Shown here piece after piece: positions 1 through 9,301 of a DNA stretch of 40,861 bases (its first letter is position 1; every line of letters begins with the position of its first letter). The stretch lies in the IMG/VR virus record IMGVR_UViG_3300049043_000083, positions 1-40,861 of that record; one strand, 5' to 3'. Source of the DNA: a virus. Both the position numbers and the translations under genes were made by a program. Below the pieces are notes generated by a model. It ran no database searches and was not told where the DNA came from. It saw only the letters and a list, made by a program, of their open reading frames with translations.

Positions 1-2124
1 GATTGCTCTAGCAAGGCAGGACTTGCCCTGTTGAAGGGGGAGCTGCTGCTGCTGGAGGGCGGCGCTGCGAGTGCATTTGGATTGACCTGCCTTGTGGCGG
101 TTTCCCTACTGCAAAGCTGGCTGTGCTGCTTTGGTTTGACTTGGGTCACTCTATCTCTGCTGCTTTCAATGCAGCTCTTCGCTGCGCCACAGATTGGGCG
201 TGAGTCCTTGAGCCAAAGTTGTGTTTGTTCTGCATCAGAATCCTGTGCGCCAGTTTGTGTTCAACAAGGTAAGCTATCGCCATGTTGTTGGTTTGCTTTC
301 CCGACCAAAAGCTGGGCTAATGTTTGATGATTTTGCCAAACGTGTGAAACTAGAGTGTGTCCTGCCAGGTGAGCCAGCTGGTGTTGACTTTGGGGTTTTG
401 CTGACACAGCAGCATACGAGGTCAATTGCGTGGTGGCAGACAACAGCATGAACGGTTTGATCATACAGCATTTAGCAGCAGCATTGAGATGAAGTGCGTG
501 GTGGGGACAGCTCTTGCCTTGCAGCAGCGTTGAGCAGCATTGTTGCACGAAGTTGTTGACCATACAGCTGCATTGGTGCTATTCCGATACAAGAGGTGAC
601 AAAACTACAATGACAAAAATCATACACCTCAACGATGGAGCGCGAAGGCTGGGAAGCCGATGTGCCCCGATGTTGCCGAATCCGCTCATTCGCTCATCGA
701 CGTTATTCCTTGCTATAGGTTTCGTTCAGTGAGAGGCCTTGCTGGCCCACAGCAGATTTGTCCAAAGGGTAACGCATTGAAACTTTGATGCAGCTGAGAG
801 TACACTGCGAGTAGGTGACAGAGCGCAAATCGGTGGCTTCACACCCAAGAGGTAGCAAGTCCAAATCAGCCGGTGTTTGACAGCTGCTCGTGTTCCCTTC
901 AGGGGTGGCTCAAATGTCAGAGGGGAGTCGAAGATCAGACTGAATGCTTGCTTACCGCCCTCACCCAACCCGAAGATGTCGACGCCGACGCTGATGGCGT
1001 TTCAGCGTGAAACGGAGGTATACTTGCATCGCGCACGTGCAGCTGCATCGGTCTTCGGCGACAAGTGCATCCAGCAGCTGTGTTCAGCGACACAACGCAG
1101 GTTCTTGAGGGCGCAGAAAATGCTCCAGCAGCGAGCGCCCTTGCAGGCCAGCCCTGCGTCCTCTAGCACTTTCACGATTGTGCTGTCCAGTGGAATGCTG
1201 CAGACTTGAACATCAGGAACCATGCGCCAGCGTCTGTACAGCATTTCTTCATTGAGCCCGTGCAGTGGCGCTTGTGCAGGTGGCTTCCAGGCAGCCATCA
1301 TTGCCAGCTTTCCTGCAAGCGCAGTCTCCTCAGCGCACTTGCTCACGGCCGCGCACAAGAACACCACGGCGCACAAGAACAAGGAGTCGCTGATATCGTG
1401 GACCATCGAGCCGCCGATGCGAGCCTGACCCTGCGCCCCTTTGGCACTGGCGCGGTTCAGCGGTCGAATTTGTGCTGCGACGTGTCGTTGAGCAGGATGA
1501 CCCCATGTGCAGCTGCATTCAGCAGCATGGCAGCGTCGACGTTTTGATCATACAGCAGCATTGAGGTCAATTGCATGGTGGCTTACAACAGCATGGAAAG
1601 TTGCGAGCATACAGCATTCGAGGTGACGTGGTGTCACATAACAGTCAGCATCATTGAGGTAGACATTGTACAGCGCTAACGGTTTGGTCATACAGCAGCA
1701 TCGAGGTCACTTGCATGGTGGGGCACAACATCATGAACGTTTTGAACATACAGCAGTCTTAAGTATGCGCTGCATGGTGGGGCGCAACATTATTTGCCTT
1801 GCAGCAGCATTGAGGAGCATTGCAGCATTAAGGTGGTTCTTTACAGCAGCATATGAGGTCAATTGCGTGGTGGCACTATACATGGACCGTGATCATAGCA
1901 TTGAGGTGAATTGCGTGGTGTCACATAACAGCCGGCAGCGTCATTGAGCGGCATTACAGCATGAAGCGTTAGGTCGTACAGCAGCAATTGAGGTCACTGA
2001 TGGTGGCGCACAACGCCATGAACGTTTTGAACAGAGGCACCAGCATTGAGACTACTGCGTGGGTGGGGGTAAACATTTGAGCAACACGAACTGAAACGAT
2101 TACAAAAAACAGTTATGTATTGCT
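1..2124. repeat. Repeat-rich non-phage flank with a degenerate ~60-bp unit
   Basis: No convincing gene is visible over two kilobases. The sequence instead repeats a degenerate unit of about 60 bp whose core reads CAGCAGCATTGAGGTCA followed by ATTGCGTGGTGGC, then CACAACAGCATGAACG and TTTGATCATACAG. Copies or partial copies begin near 407, 475, 1545, 1690, 1750, 1845, 1895 and 1978. Composition, spacing and lack of bacterial gene density differ sharply from the phage part that follows. A minus-strand open frame at 1002-1406 (134 codons) starting MVHDISDSLFLC is the only long frame not dominated by the repeat, but I recognise no domain and see no ribosome binding site. I infer eukaryotic, possibly dinoflagellate, DNA; this is not proven by the sequence alone. 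Confidence 0.6.
2081..2123. repeat. Imperfect palindrome at the left edge of the insert
   Basis: The arms GCAACACGAACTG (2081-2093) and CAGTTATGTATTGC (2110-2123) form an imperfect inverted repeat around an A-rich centre. A related element, GCAATACGCAACTGAACG to CGTATTGC, lies at 40286-40332 immediately beyond the right end of the phage part. A third half-site (ATACGTAACTGAACG) is at the very end of the window. The elements belong to the flanking DNA rather than to the phage. Confidence 0.6.
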
Positions 2125-2411
2125 CGCACCACGCACCGCGCCCTGGCGCTCGCCCCACGCCCCACGCCCCACGCCCCACGCCCCACGCACCACGCCCTGG
2201 CGCTCGAACTCGCATGCCCTCCAGGCCTCGCACAACGCGCCACAAGCCACGCGGGCTTATAGTGCTACCCTACCAGATGGCTTACGGCTAGCGTGCGCTG
2301 TAGGCCTTCCTACGCGGTTATAGGGGCATGCGGGCCAGTGGGCGGGATGAATTCTGCGTGCGGATCGGGGCCCGGGCAGGGCCTTAAGGGGCGAGTGACT
2401 GTTACAGTAGC
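2125..2411 (+). repeat. Left copy of ~287-bp direct terminal repeat
   Basis: This segment recurs at 40002-40287 in the same orientation. By eye the only difference is one extra C here in the CCCCACG run (about 2150-2190). The first part is C-rich low-complexity sequence (CACGCCCC and CCCTGGCGCTCG units); the rest, from about 2215, is unique-looking sequence ending in GTGACTGTTACAGTAGC. To its left is non-phage DNA and to its right the phage terminase region. That is the arrangement expected for a linear phage genome with direct terminal repeats. An overlap of circular-assembly ends, or a host repeat at both borders, are the alternatives. Confidence 0.85.
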
Positions 2412-2446
2412 CCCCAAGCAAAATTTTTTTTTGATAAAAAAACAGC

Positions 2447-2475
2447 TTGCAACCGAACAACTTTTGCTGTAGAAC
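2447..2475 (+). promoter_or_regulatory. Candidate late promoter before the terminase genes
   Basis: TTGCAA (2447-2452) is followed after 17 bases by TAGAAC (2470-2475), a moderate sigma-70-like pair (4/6 and 4/6). The -10 element lies inside the perfect palindrome at 2464-2495. An A/T-tract (2421-2442) lies just upstream. This is a consensus match only; the first gene of the late operon starts at 2506. Confidence 0.35.
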
Positions 2476-2495
2476 TGCCAGCAGTTCTACAGCAA
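2464..2495. promoter_or_regulatory. Perfect palindrome upstream of terS (15-bp arms)
   Basis: TTGCTGTAGAACTGC (2464-2478) and its exact reverse complement (2481-2495) are separated by only CA. It ends ten bases before the start codon of the small terminase gene and overlaps a candidate -10 box. It could be an operator, a hairpin in the leader of the late mRNA that hides the start region, or a terminase recognition structure near the genome end. No T-run follows, so it is not an ordinary terminator. Confidence 0.7.
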
Positions 2496-2505
2496 CAGGC
2501 CATTT

Positions 2506-2904
2506 ATGCGAGGTCTTCCGCTCACCATCCGCGACATCAACGCGACCGAGGCGCATTTGGAGGCGTTGTACGCAGCGGCGCACAAGGGTTTGAAGGGTGA
2601 TTCGCTGGCGTTAGCGGCCGGGATGTTACCGGCTGAGTACCGTCGGCTGTCGTCGGCAGATCCGTTGGTTGAGTTGGCGATAGCGAAGGGTCGTGCGGAC
2701 GCGGAGGTTGCGTTGTCGAATGTGTTGCACGCAGCGGCGTTAGACGGCGACACCAAGGCGGCCGAGATGATTTTGAAGCACCGTTACGACTGGGTCGCAA
2801 AGACGCATGTGCAGGTGGACGTAGCGCAGCAGATTTCGATCACAGACGCGCTGGCGCAAGCGCAGGCGCGAGTCATCAACGGCGAAGCGAAGGTCATTGA
2901 TTGA
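2506..2904 (+). CDS. Terminase small subunit (putative)
   Basis: A 132-residue protein immediately upstream of, and overlapping by one base, the large terminase gene, which is the usual place for the small subunit. The small subunit recognises the packaging site on concatemeric DNA and hands it to the large subunit. The sequence is alpha-helical and acidic/basic mixed, with a central helical stretch near residues 55-95 (DPLVELAIAKGRADAEVALS) and a C-terminal helix rich in Ala/Gln. I do not recognise a specific family signature, so the call rests mainly on position and size. The ATG at 2506 follows the palindrome at 2464-2495 and has only a poor ribosome binding site. No frameshift is seen. 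Confidence 0.7.
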   Translation: MRGLPLTIRDINATEAHLEALYAAAHKGLKGDSLALAAGMLPAEYRRLSSADPLVELAIAKGRADAEVALSNVLHAAALDGDTKAAEMILKHRYDWVAKTHVQVDVAQQISITDALAQAQARVINGEAKVID

Positions 2905-4430
2905 TGCAGCGCCCCATCTACAGCGCGGAAGAAGAGCAGACGCTAATGACCCGGCTATGGTCGCCGGCCATTGCTGACGACCCGGAAGCGTTCGTGTTGT
3001 TCGCGTTCCCGTGGGGACAACCGAACACGCCGCTGGCGAAGTTCAGCGGGCCGCGTCAATGGCAGCGCGAGGTGCTGCGAGGACTTGCGGCGCACATCAA
3101 GCGTAACAAGGGGCAGGTCAACATGGACACGCTGCGCTCGGCGGTGGCATCCGGGCGCGGTATTGGCAAGTCGGCGCTGGTGAGCTGGCTGATCCTGTGG
3201 ATGCTATCTACCCGGATAGGGTCGAGCGTAGTGGTGAGCGCCAACAGCGAGGCGCAGCTGCGGTCGGTGACGTGGGGCGAGTTGAGCAAGTGGGCGGCGA
3301 TGCTGATCAACTCGCACTGGTGGGAGGTAAGCGCGACCAAGCTGCTGCCGGCGCAGTGGCTGACGGACATTGTGGAGCGGGACCTGAAGAAGGGCACGCG
3401 CTACTGGGCGGCGGAAGGCAAGCTGTGGAGTGAAGAGAACCCGGACAGTTACGCGGGCGTGCACAACCACGACGGGATGATGCTCATCTTCGACGAGGCG
3501 AGCGGCATACCGGACTCCATCTGGTCGGTAGGGGCGGGGTTCTTTACGGAGAACATTCTTGACCGTTACTGGCTGGCGTTCAGCAACCCCCGGCGCAATC
3601 AGGGGTACTTTTACGAGTGCTTCAACGGGAAGCGGGACTTCTGGCAGTCGCGGAACATTGACGCCAGGACGGTGGAGGACACCGACAAGCAGGTGTACGA
3701 GCAGATCATAGCCGAGTACGGCGCAGACTCGCCGCAAGCGCGGGTAGAGGTGTATGGTGAGTTCCCGAGCGAGGGCGACGACCAGTTCATCTCGCCGTCG
3801 CTGGTGGACGACGCCATCGGCCGACCGGCGTACAAGGACGAGACGGCGCCCGTGGTGATGGGCATTGATCCGGCGCGCGGAGGCGCGGACTCGACGGTCA
3901 TCGTGGTGCGCCAGGGCCGCGACATCAAGGCCATCCGGCGCTACCACGGCGAGGACACGATGGCGACGGTGGGGCGCGTGATCGAGGCCATTGAGGAGTT
4001 CAAGCCGGTGCTGGCGGTCATCGACGAGGGCGGGCTTGGGTATGGCATCCTGGACCGGCTGCATGAGCAGCGGTACAAGGTGGTGCGTGGGGTTAACTTT
4101 GGGTGGAAGGCGAAAAACCCGGTGATGTACGCCAACAAACGGGCGGAACTGTGGGGGGCTATGAAAGATTGGCTGAAGTCTGGTAGCATCCCGGACGACC
4201 GCAGGTTCAAGTCTGACTTGACCGGGGTAATGGTCAAACCGACCTCATCTGGGGTAATCCAGTTGGAGTCGAAGAAGGACATGAAGGCGCGCGGGCTGGC
4301 GAGTCCAGACGCGGCCGACGCACTAGCGGTGACGTTTGCCTTTCCGGTAGCGCACCGCGAGTATGTGGAGAAACCGCGACGCATCGCCACGCAATCGGGC
4401 AGCGTCATCAACTCTTGGATGGGAGCTTGA
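2904..4430 (+). CDS. Terminase large subunit (packaging ATPase/nuclease)
   Basis: A 508-residue DNA-packaging motor protein. The ATPase domain has a Walker A motif GRGIGKS near residue 85-90 and a Walker B LIFDEAS near 195-200. The C-terminal RNase H-fold nuclease has its acidic residues in GIDPARGGADS (about 320-330), VIDEGG (about 373-378) and the DAADALAV segment (about 469-476). Length is normal for phage large terminases. The ATG at 2904 overlaps the terS stop (TGATG); a TTG three bases upstream is also in frame. It docks on the portal and translocates DNA into the prohead. This is one of the longest frames in the window with no frameshift, and its sequence looks fully functional. Confidence 0.95.
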   Translation: MQRPIYSAEEEQTLMTRLWSPAIADDPEAFVLFAFPWGQPNTPLAKFSGPRQWQREVLRGLAAHIKRNKGQVNMDTLRSAVASGRGIGKSALVSWLILWMLSTRIGSSVVVSANSEAQLRSVTWGELSKWAAMLINSHWWEVSATKLLPAQWLTDIVERDLKKGTRYWAAEGKLWSEENPDSYAGVHNHDGMMLIFDEASGIPDSIWSVGAGFFTENILDRYWLAFSNPRRNQGYFYECFNGKRDFWQSRNIDARTVEDTDKQVYEQIIAEYGADSPQARVEVYGEFPSEGDDQFISPSLVDDAIGRPAYKDETAPVVMGIDPARGGADSTVIVVRQGRDIKAIRRYHGEDTMATVGRVIEAIEEFKPVLAVIDEGGLGYGILDRLHEQRYKVVRGVNFGWKAKNPVMYANKRAELWGAMKDWLKSGSIPDDRRFKSDLTGVMVKPTSSGVIQLESKKDMKARGLASPDAADALAVTFAFPVAHREYVEKPRRIATQSGSVINSWMGA

Positions 4431-4435
4431 ACTAG

Positions 4436-4849
4436 ATGAGCAGCAATACCAAACCGATTGGCGTGGCGTACGCGGATCAGGAAATCAACGGTTCGGACGT
4501 CATTCTGTCCGACCGCGAACTGGGCTATACCGCCGCGGCGCAGGGCACGGTGACGCAGGCGACCAGCAAGTCCACTGCCGTGACGCTGAACAAGTCGGCG
4601 GGGCGCATCACGATGAACGCGGCGTCGCTGGGCGCCACGACCAACGTGTCGTTCACGCTGAACAACAATTTGATCAGTTCCAACGACGTGCTGATTCTGA
4701 ACGTCGCCGCCGGCGCTACCGCTTCGTCCTACAACCTGTGGGTGGACTCGCTCGGCACGGGTACGGCCAGCATCACGCTGCGCAACACCACGGCGGGTGC
4801 GCTGGCCGAAGCGGTGGGCATTAACTTTGCGCTGGTCCACTGCCGGTAA
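4436..4849 (+). CDS. Beta-rich structural-type protein of unknown function
   Basis: A 137-residue protein rich in Thr, Ser, Ala and Asn, with alternating hydrophobic residues typical of beta-sandwich virion proteins. A conserved-looking core (SAGRITMNAASLGA, then FTLNNNLIS and SYNLWVDSLGTG) resembles small decoration or fibre-like modules found near portal genes in podoviruses. It sits between the terminase and portal genes and stops one base into the next gene (TAATG at 4847-4851). A GGGAG ribosome binding site lies inside the terminase gene end. I have no named family for it; a minor head or decoration role is inferred from position and composition. Confidence 0.6.
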   Translation: MSSNTKPIGVAYADQEINGSDVILSDRELGYTAAAQGTVTQATSKSTAVTLNKSAGRITMNAASLGATTNVSFTLNNNLISSNDVLILNVAAGATASSYNLWVDSLGTGTASITLRNTTAGALAEAVGINFALVHCR

Positions 4850-5106
4850 TGGCCAAGAAATCCGTCTCCTTGAGCGTAGGGCGCGGCGAGAAGTTGCCGA
4901 CGTCCAAGGGCGCGGGGCTCACGGCCAAAGGGCGGGAAAAGTACAACCGCGAGACTGGCAGCAAGCTGAAAGCGCCTGCGCCCAGCCCCAAGACGGAAGC
5001 AGACAAGGGGCGCAAGGCGTCCTTCTGCGCCAGGATGGGCGCCGTGGCGGCCAAAGCAGAGAACGGCGAGCGGGCCAAAGCCGCACTCAAACGATGGAAG
5101 TGCTGA
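4849..5106 (+). CDS. Small basic phage protein, DUF6321-like
   Basis: An 85-residue lysine-rich protein. The run GAGLTAKGREKYNRETG, followed by KAPAPSPKTEADKGRKASFC and ending KAALKRWKC, resembles the small DUF6321-type family often found next to terminase and portal genes. Its function is unknown; the high charge suggests nucleic-acid or capsid interaction. Its ATG overlaps the preceding stop (TAATG). No frameshift is seen. The DUF number is from memory of the family pattern and is less certain than the family resemblance. Confidence 0.7.
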   Translation: MAKKSVSLSVGRGEKLPTSKGAGLTAKGREKYNRETGSKLKAPAPSPKTEADKGRKASFCARMGAVAAKAENGERAKAALKRWKC

Positions 5107-5107
5107 G

Positions 5108-5235
5108 ATGCCTCTGAAAAAAGCGGGACGAAGGAAGCCTTTCGGCAGAACGTCAAGGCTGAAGTCAAGGCGGGCAAGCCGGTAAAGCAGGCGGTCGCCA
5201 TTGCGTACGCGGTGAAACGTGGCGCAAAGAAGTAA
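5108..5235 (+). pseudogene. Small basic phage protein, frameshifted
   Basis: The start MPLKK at 5108 and the tail GKPVKQAVAIAYAVKRGAKK are in different frames. Adding one base after the AAAAAAGC run near 5125 joins them into a protein of about 42 residues: MPLKK, a Gly/Thr-Lys linker, EAFRQNVKAEVKAGKP, then the tail. Tiny proteins with the pattern MPLKKG...AGKPQKQAVAIAL are common next to portal genes in podoviruses and siphoviruses; their role is unknown. The stop at 5233-5235 overlaps the start of the portal gene. The break is probably an indel in the A-run. Confidence 0.65.
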
Positions 5236-7302
5236 TGAAGAGCTGCTAGCCAAAGCCCGTCATCGCATGACGATGGCGGTGGCGGCGTACTCGGAGTCTC
5301 GCGAGGACGAGATTGACGACCTGCGGTTTGCCGCGGGCAGCCCTGACAATCAATGGCAGTGGCCGGCGGACGTGCTGGCGACGCGAGGCTCGGTGCAGGG
5401 GCAGACCATCAACGCCCGACCGTGCCTGACTATCAACAAGCTGCCGCAACATGTGAAGCAGGTCACTAATGACCAGCGTCAGAACCGGCCGAGCGGCAAG
5501 GTCATCCCGGCGGACGACAAGGCCGACCCGGAAGTTGCTGAGATTTTCGACGGGATGGTGCGTCACATTGAGTACATCTCGGACGCGGACGTGGTGTATG
5601 ACACGGCGTGCGAGAATCAGGTGACGTATGGCGAGGGGTACATCCGCATTCTGACGGAGTACTGCGACGACAATTCGTTTGACCAAGACATCAAGCTGGG
5701 CCGCGTTCGGAACAGTTTCTCGGTCTACATGGACCCGACCATTCAAGACCCATGCGGCGCAGATGCCGAGTGGTGCTTCATCACGGAAGACCTGCTGAAG
5801 GATGAGTTCTTGCGGCAGTACCCCAACGCCCGTCCGCTATCGAGCATTGAGCAGCAAGGCGTGGGCGACCAGTCGCTGAGTCAGTGGATCAACGAAGACA
5901 CGGTTCGAATCGCGGAGTACTTCTACGCGGACTATGAGCCGGGCACGCTCAATCTGTACCCTGGCAACGTGGCGCTGTTCGATGACGACCCGCAGGTGCA
6001 AGATGATTCCGTTCGCGCCCATCAAGACCCGCAAGGTCAACCGGCGCAAAATCAAGTGGTGCCGCATCAACGGGTTTGAGGTGCTGGAAGAGCGCGAGTG
6101 GGCGGGCAAGTGGATTCCCGTTGTGCGCGTTGTCGGCAACGAGTTTGAGGTTGATGGTCGGGGTGTTCCTGTCCGGGATTGTGCGGAACGCCAAAGACGC
6201 CCAGCGCATGTACAATTACTGGGTCTCGCAGGAGGCTGAAATGCTCGCGCTGGCGCCCAAGGCGCCGTTCATTGGCTACGGCGGGCAGTTTGAGGGCTAT
6301 GAGCAGCAGTGGAAGACTGCGAATACGACCAACTGGCCGTATCTGGAGGTCAATCCTGACGTCACGGACGGGCAAGGCAGTGTACTGCCGTTGCCGCAAC
6401 GTGCGCAGCCGCCCATGGCGTCTCAGGGGCTGTTACAAGCCAAGCTGGGCGCGTCGGACGACATCAAGTCAACCACTGGGCAGTACGACTCTAGTCTTGG
6501 CGCGACCAGCAATGAGCGGTCGGGCAAGGCTATTCTGGCGCGGGAACGGCAGGGAGACACGGGAACGTATCACTTTGTGGACAACCTGGCGCGTGCGGTG
6601 CGGTATGCGACCCGTCAGATTGTCGATTTGATACCGAAAATCTACGATACGCAGCGAATTGCCAGAATTATCGGTCTGGACGGCGAGACCAAGATGGCAA
6701 AGATTGACCCCATGCAGCCTGAGCCGGTGCGAAAGATTCAGGATGACTTTGGGGATGTGATCGACATCATCTATAACCCCGGCGTTGGCAAATACGACGT
6801 CTGCGTGACCACTGGCCCCAGCTACATGACCAAGCGGCAGGAGTCGATGGACGCGATGTCGCAGATTCTGCAAGGCAATCCCAACCTGTGGGCTATCGCG
6901 GGCGATTTGTTCATCAAGAACATGGATTGGCCGGGTGCGCAGGAGATGGCTGCGCGGTTTGCGAAGACGATTGACCCGAAACTGCTGGAAGACGACGACA
7001 AGACGCCCGCGCTGTTGCAGGCCGAGCAGCAAATGCAGGCGATGGGGCAAGAGATGGAGCAAATGCACCAGATGTTGCAAAGCATGTCGCAGTCGATGGA
7101 AGCCCAGGAACTCAAAATCAAGGCTTATGACGCCGAGACCAAGCGTATTTCCGCTACTATGGCGGGGATGACGCCGGATCAAGTGCAAGACGTGGTGCTG
7201 GGCACCATTCACGGCATGATGGAGTCAGGTGACTTGCAAAGCCCGTCCGCAGGTATGCCGGAGATGCCTCAGATGCAGGAAATGCCCAATGAAATGCAGT
7301 GA
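5219..7302 (+). CDS. Portal protein, P22-type (two frameshifts)
   Basis: About 694 residues when repaired, close to P22 gp1 (725). The portal ring occupies one capsid vertex, nucleates the prohead and conducts DNA. The frame from GTG 5219 gives MAQRSNEELLAKARHRM, then DDLRFAAGSPDNQW and PCLTINKLPQHVKQVTNDQ, typical of P22-like portals, with GEGYIRILTEY near residue 140. The frame changes near 6000 and again near 6165, then stays open to 7302. The C-terminal part includes NERSGKAILARERQGD, a conserved element of the family, and ends in a Met/Gln-rich coiled-coil tail (QMQAMGQEMEQMHQM). Both shifts need one base. The stop overlaps the next start. Confidence 0.93.
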
Positions 7303-7651
7303 GTTCGTAGGCCTGTTCTTTTTGGCGCGTGATGTGACCCACAGCGTCCATCTGAACACCCGAAGCTATGCCAAGCACAAGGCGTTGCAGGAGTTCTACG
7401 AAGGCATTGTGGGCCTTGCCGACGGTTTTGCGGAGGCGTATCAAGGCCGGCATGGTCTGATTGGCCCGGTGTCGCTGCAATCGGCAAAAAAGACCACCAA
7501 TGTGGTTGAGTTTCTTCAAGACCAGCTGGAAACCATCGAGGGGATGCGGTACGAGGTGTGTGAGAAGTCTGACACGCCGTTGCAGAACCTTATTGACGGT
7601 ATTGTCGAGCTGTATCTGTCCACCCTCTACAAGTTGAGGTTTTTGTCGTGA
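7289..7651 (+). CDS. DUF5856-like phage protein
   Basis: A 120-residue alpha-helical protein. The pattern SEFVGLFFLARDVTHSVHL, then KHKALQEFYEGIVGLADGF and EAYQGRHGLIG, is that of the DUF5856 family, which is predicted to be a ferritin-like or Dps-like four-helix bundle and is usually encoded beside the portal gene of podoviruses. No enzymatic role is established. The ATG at 7289 overlaps the end of the portal gene by 14 bases, and its stop overlaps the next GTG. It is intact. Confidence 0.7.
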   Translation: MKCSEFVGLFFLARDVTHSVHLNTRSYAKHKALQEFYEGIVGLADGFAEAYQGRHGLIGPVSLQSAKKTTNVVEFLQDQLETIEGMRYEVCEKSDTPLQNLIDGIVELYLSTLYKLRFLS

Positions 7652-7951
7652 TCAAAGACGTAACGGCCTGTTATGGCTATCAGCAAATTGTGGCGCCGGC
7701 AACAAGCACCGCGTTGACTATTCCTACGCGCAGCAACCAGACTGGCATTGCAGGCACGCCTACGGTCGCGGTAATTGCTGGTTGAGTCTCAGGGCATCCG
7801 TTGGCGCGATGATGGAGTGGCGCCTACGGCAAGCGTAGGAATGCCGGTAGCTGCCGGGCGCAGTGTTTATTTACGACGGCGATTTGACCCGGCTTTCGAT
7901 TTATTCAGGTGGTCCGGATCCGCCACAGTTAATGTGAGTTACTACAAATGA
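7648..7951 (+). pseudogene. Small virion-type protein with three frameshifts
   Basis: Pieces in three frames join into a protein of about 100 residues: MIKDVTACYGYQQIVAPATS and TIPTRSNQ from GTG 7648, then QGIRWRDDGVAPTASVGMPV after a shift near 7785, then VFIYDGDLTRLSIYSGG after a shift near 7860, then SATVNVSYYK after one near 7912. The element RWRDDGVAPTA...GMP is common in small phage structural proteins encoded between portal and scaffold genes. The function is unknown, probably a minor head component. The stop at 7949-7951 overlaps the next ATG (AAATGAAT). Confidence 0.6.
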
Positions 7952-8499
7952 ATATTTATGCCCGCTTGGGACTATCCATTACTGCAGCAATTCAAGGCGG
8001 CGTCCGCCGCCGAGGACGCCGCGACCTACTGCATCCGCCCGTAATCGTCGGCGGCGTAGTCCGCACGGTTACGCCCACCACGTTCATTGCGGGTGATGCT
8101 GTTCGCCACACGATGACGACTGGCGGCAATCAGGTGACGATGCCGTACACGGTGCCGGAATCCGGGTGGAGTTACGCTGCGGCGGCTGGTGGTATTTTGA
8201 ACACTACGGTTGCGGTGACGGTAAAGGCTGCGGCAGGGGCTGGTCTTCGCAACTACATCACGAACGTTCAGGTCATGGCGGAAGCCCTGGGCGCTGCGAC
8301 TGAAGTTGCCATCCGCGACGGCGCGGCGGGTACGGTCATCTGGCGCATCAAGGTTCCGACCGGCGGTCTTCCGGCCGCTCAGTTTGATTTTGCCGTCCCG
8401 CTAAAGGGCACAGCGGCGACTTTGCTGGAAGTTGTCACGCTCACGGCCTCCGTCACTGGTGCCGTGTACGTCAACTTGCAGGGTTTTGTGGCCCCGTGA
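7948..8499 (+). CDS. Beta-structured virion protein, unknown
   Basis: A 183-residue protein in one frame. Residues 1-35 are basic (GGVRRRGRRDLL) and may be an N-terminal anchor or the result of an undetected indel pair. Residues 60-183 form a Thr/Ala/Gly-rich region of alternating beta strands (GGILNTTVAVTVKAAAG, RNYITNVQVMAEALGAATEV, ATLLEVVTLTASVTG) resembling small phage decoration or head-fibre domains. It lies just before the scaffold gene. No specific family was recognised. Confidence 0.55.
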   Translation: MNIYARLGLSITAAIQGGVRRRGRRDLLHPPVIVGGVVRTVTPTTFIAGDAVRHTMTTGGNQVTMPYTVPESGWSYAAAAGGILNTTVAVTVKAAAGAGLRNYITNVQVMAEALGAATEVAIRDGAAGTVIWRIKVPTGGLPAAQFDFAVPLKGTAATLLEVVTLTASVTGAVYVNLQGFVAP

Positions 8500-8544
8500 T
8501 ATAACTAACGACTAACGTACGGGTGCGATCACCCGGAGGGCGAA

Positions 8545-9285
8545 ATGCCAGATGAATTAGTAGCGGACACCGCGCCGGAACAGGTTGCGACGGCGGCACC
8601 TGAACCAGATGTTTCAACGCCGGAAGTTGACGGAGCCCCCAAGACCTTCACTCAGGAGGAATTGGACGAAATCGTCAGAAAACGACTTGCGAGAGAGCAA
8701 CGCAAGTGGGAACGGGCGCAGCGAGCGGCCCCCGCAGCCCCAGCAGAAGTACCTTCAGCCGACAAGTTTGAGAGTGTTGAGGCGTATGCCGAGGCACTGG
8801 CAGCCAAGAAGGCCGAGGAATTGCTGGCAGCGCGAGTGCAGCAGCAGCGGCAAGCTGAAACGATGGATGCGTATCACGAGCGGGAGGAAGAAGCTCGGAA
8901 CAAGTACGATGACTTTGAAAAAGTCGCGTATAACCCGAATTTGCCGATTACCAACGTGATGGCGGAAACGATTCAGGCTTCCGACATTGGCCCGGATTTG
9001 GCCTATTACCTGGGGGCGAACCCCGTGGAAGCAGACCGGATTTCCCGTTTGTCGCCGTTCTTGCAGGCAAAGGAAATCGGTCGGCTGGAGGTCAAGTTGA
9101 CCACCGAGCCAATGACCAAAAAGGTGTCAACCGCACCGGAACCGATTCAGCCCAACAAGCCGCGTAGCGCGGCGGCGCCCGTGTTCGATACGACTGACCC
9201 ACGCTCTATCAAGAGCATGACCACCAGTCAGTGGATCGAAGCAGAGCGTCAGAGGCAGCTGAAGCGGCTGGAACGTGCCCGCTAA
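8545..9285 (+). CDS. Capsid scaffolding protein (putative)
   Basis: A 246-residue, highly charged protein rich in Glu, Ala, Gln and Lys, with long predicted coiled coils (about residues 30-130, e.g. FTQEELDEIVRKRLAREQRK and EEREEARNK-like repeats), an acidic N-terminus and a basic C-terminal helix ending WIEAERQRQLKRLERAR. This composition and its location directly upstream of the coat gene are typical of P22 gp8-like scaffolds, whose basic C-terminal helix binds the coat protein during prohead assembly. A strong GGAGG ribosome binding site precedes the ATG. It is intact. Confidence 0.8.
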   Translation: MPDELVADTAPEQVATAAPEPDVSTPEVDGAPKTFTQEELDEIVRKRLAREQRKWERAQRAAPAAPAEVPSADKFESVEAYAEALAAKKAEELLAARVQQQRQAETMDAYHEREEEARNKYDDFEKVAYNPNLPITNVMAETIQASDIGPDLAYYLGANPVEADRISRLSPFLQAKEIGRLEVKLTTEPMTKKVSTAPEPIQPNKPRSAAAPVFDTTDPRSIKSMTTSQWIEAERQRQLKRLERAR

Positions 9286-9301
9286 CTGAAAGGAATAACC
9301 C

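Noticed and set aside
1002-1406. Minus-strand frame of 134 codons in the left flank
   Set aside because: No domain, no ribosome binding site, and the surrounding DNA is repeat-rich; kept only as a remark in the flank entry.
2125-2411. Terminal repeats as attL/attR of an integrated prophage
   Set aside because: 287 bp is far longer than a usual att core, no integrase gene was found, and there is no tRNA or bacterial gene at the junction.
3204-4840. Long minus-strand open frames (286 and 299 codons) opposite the large terminase gene
   Set aside because: They are shadows of a GC-rich gene with excellent terminase motifs on the plus strand; their translations are Arg/Leu-rich without domains or ribosome binding sites.
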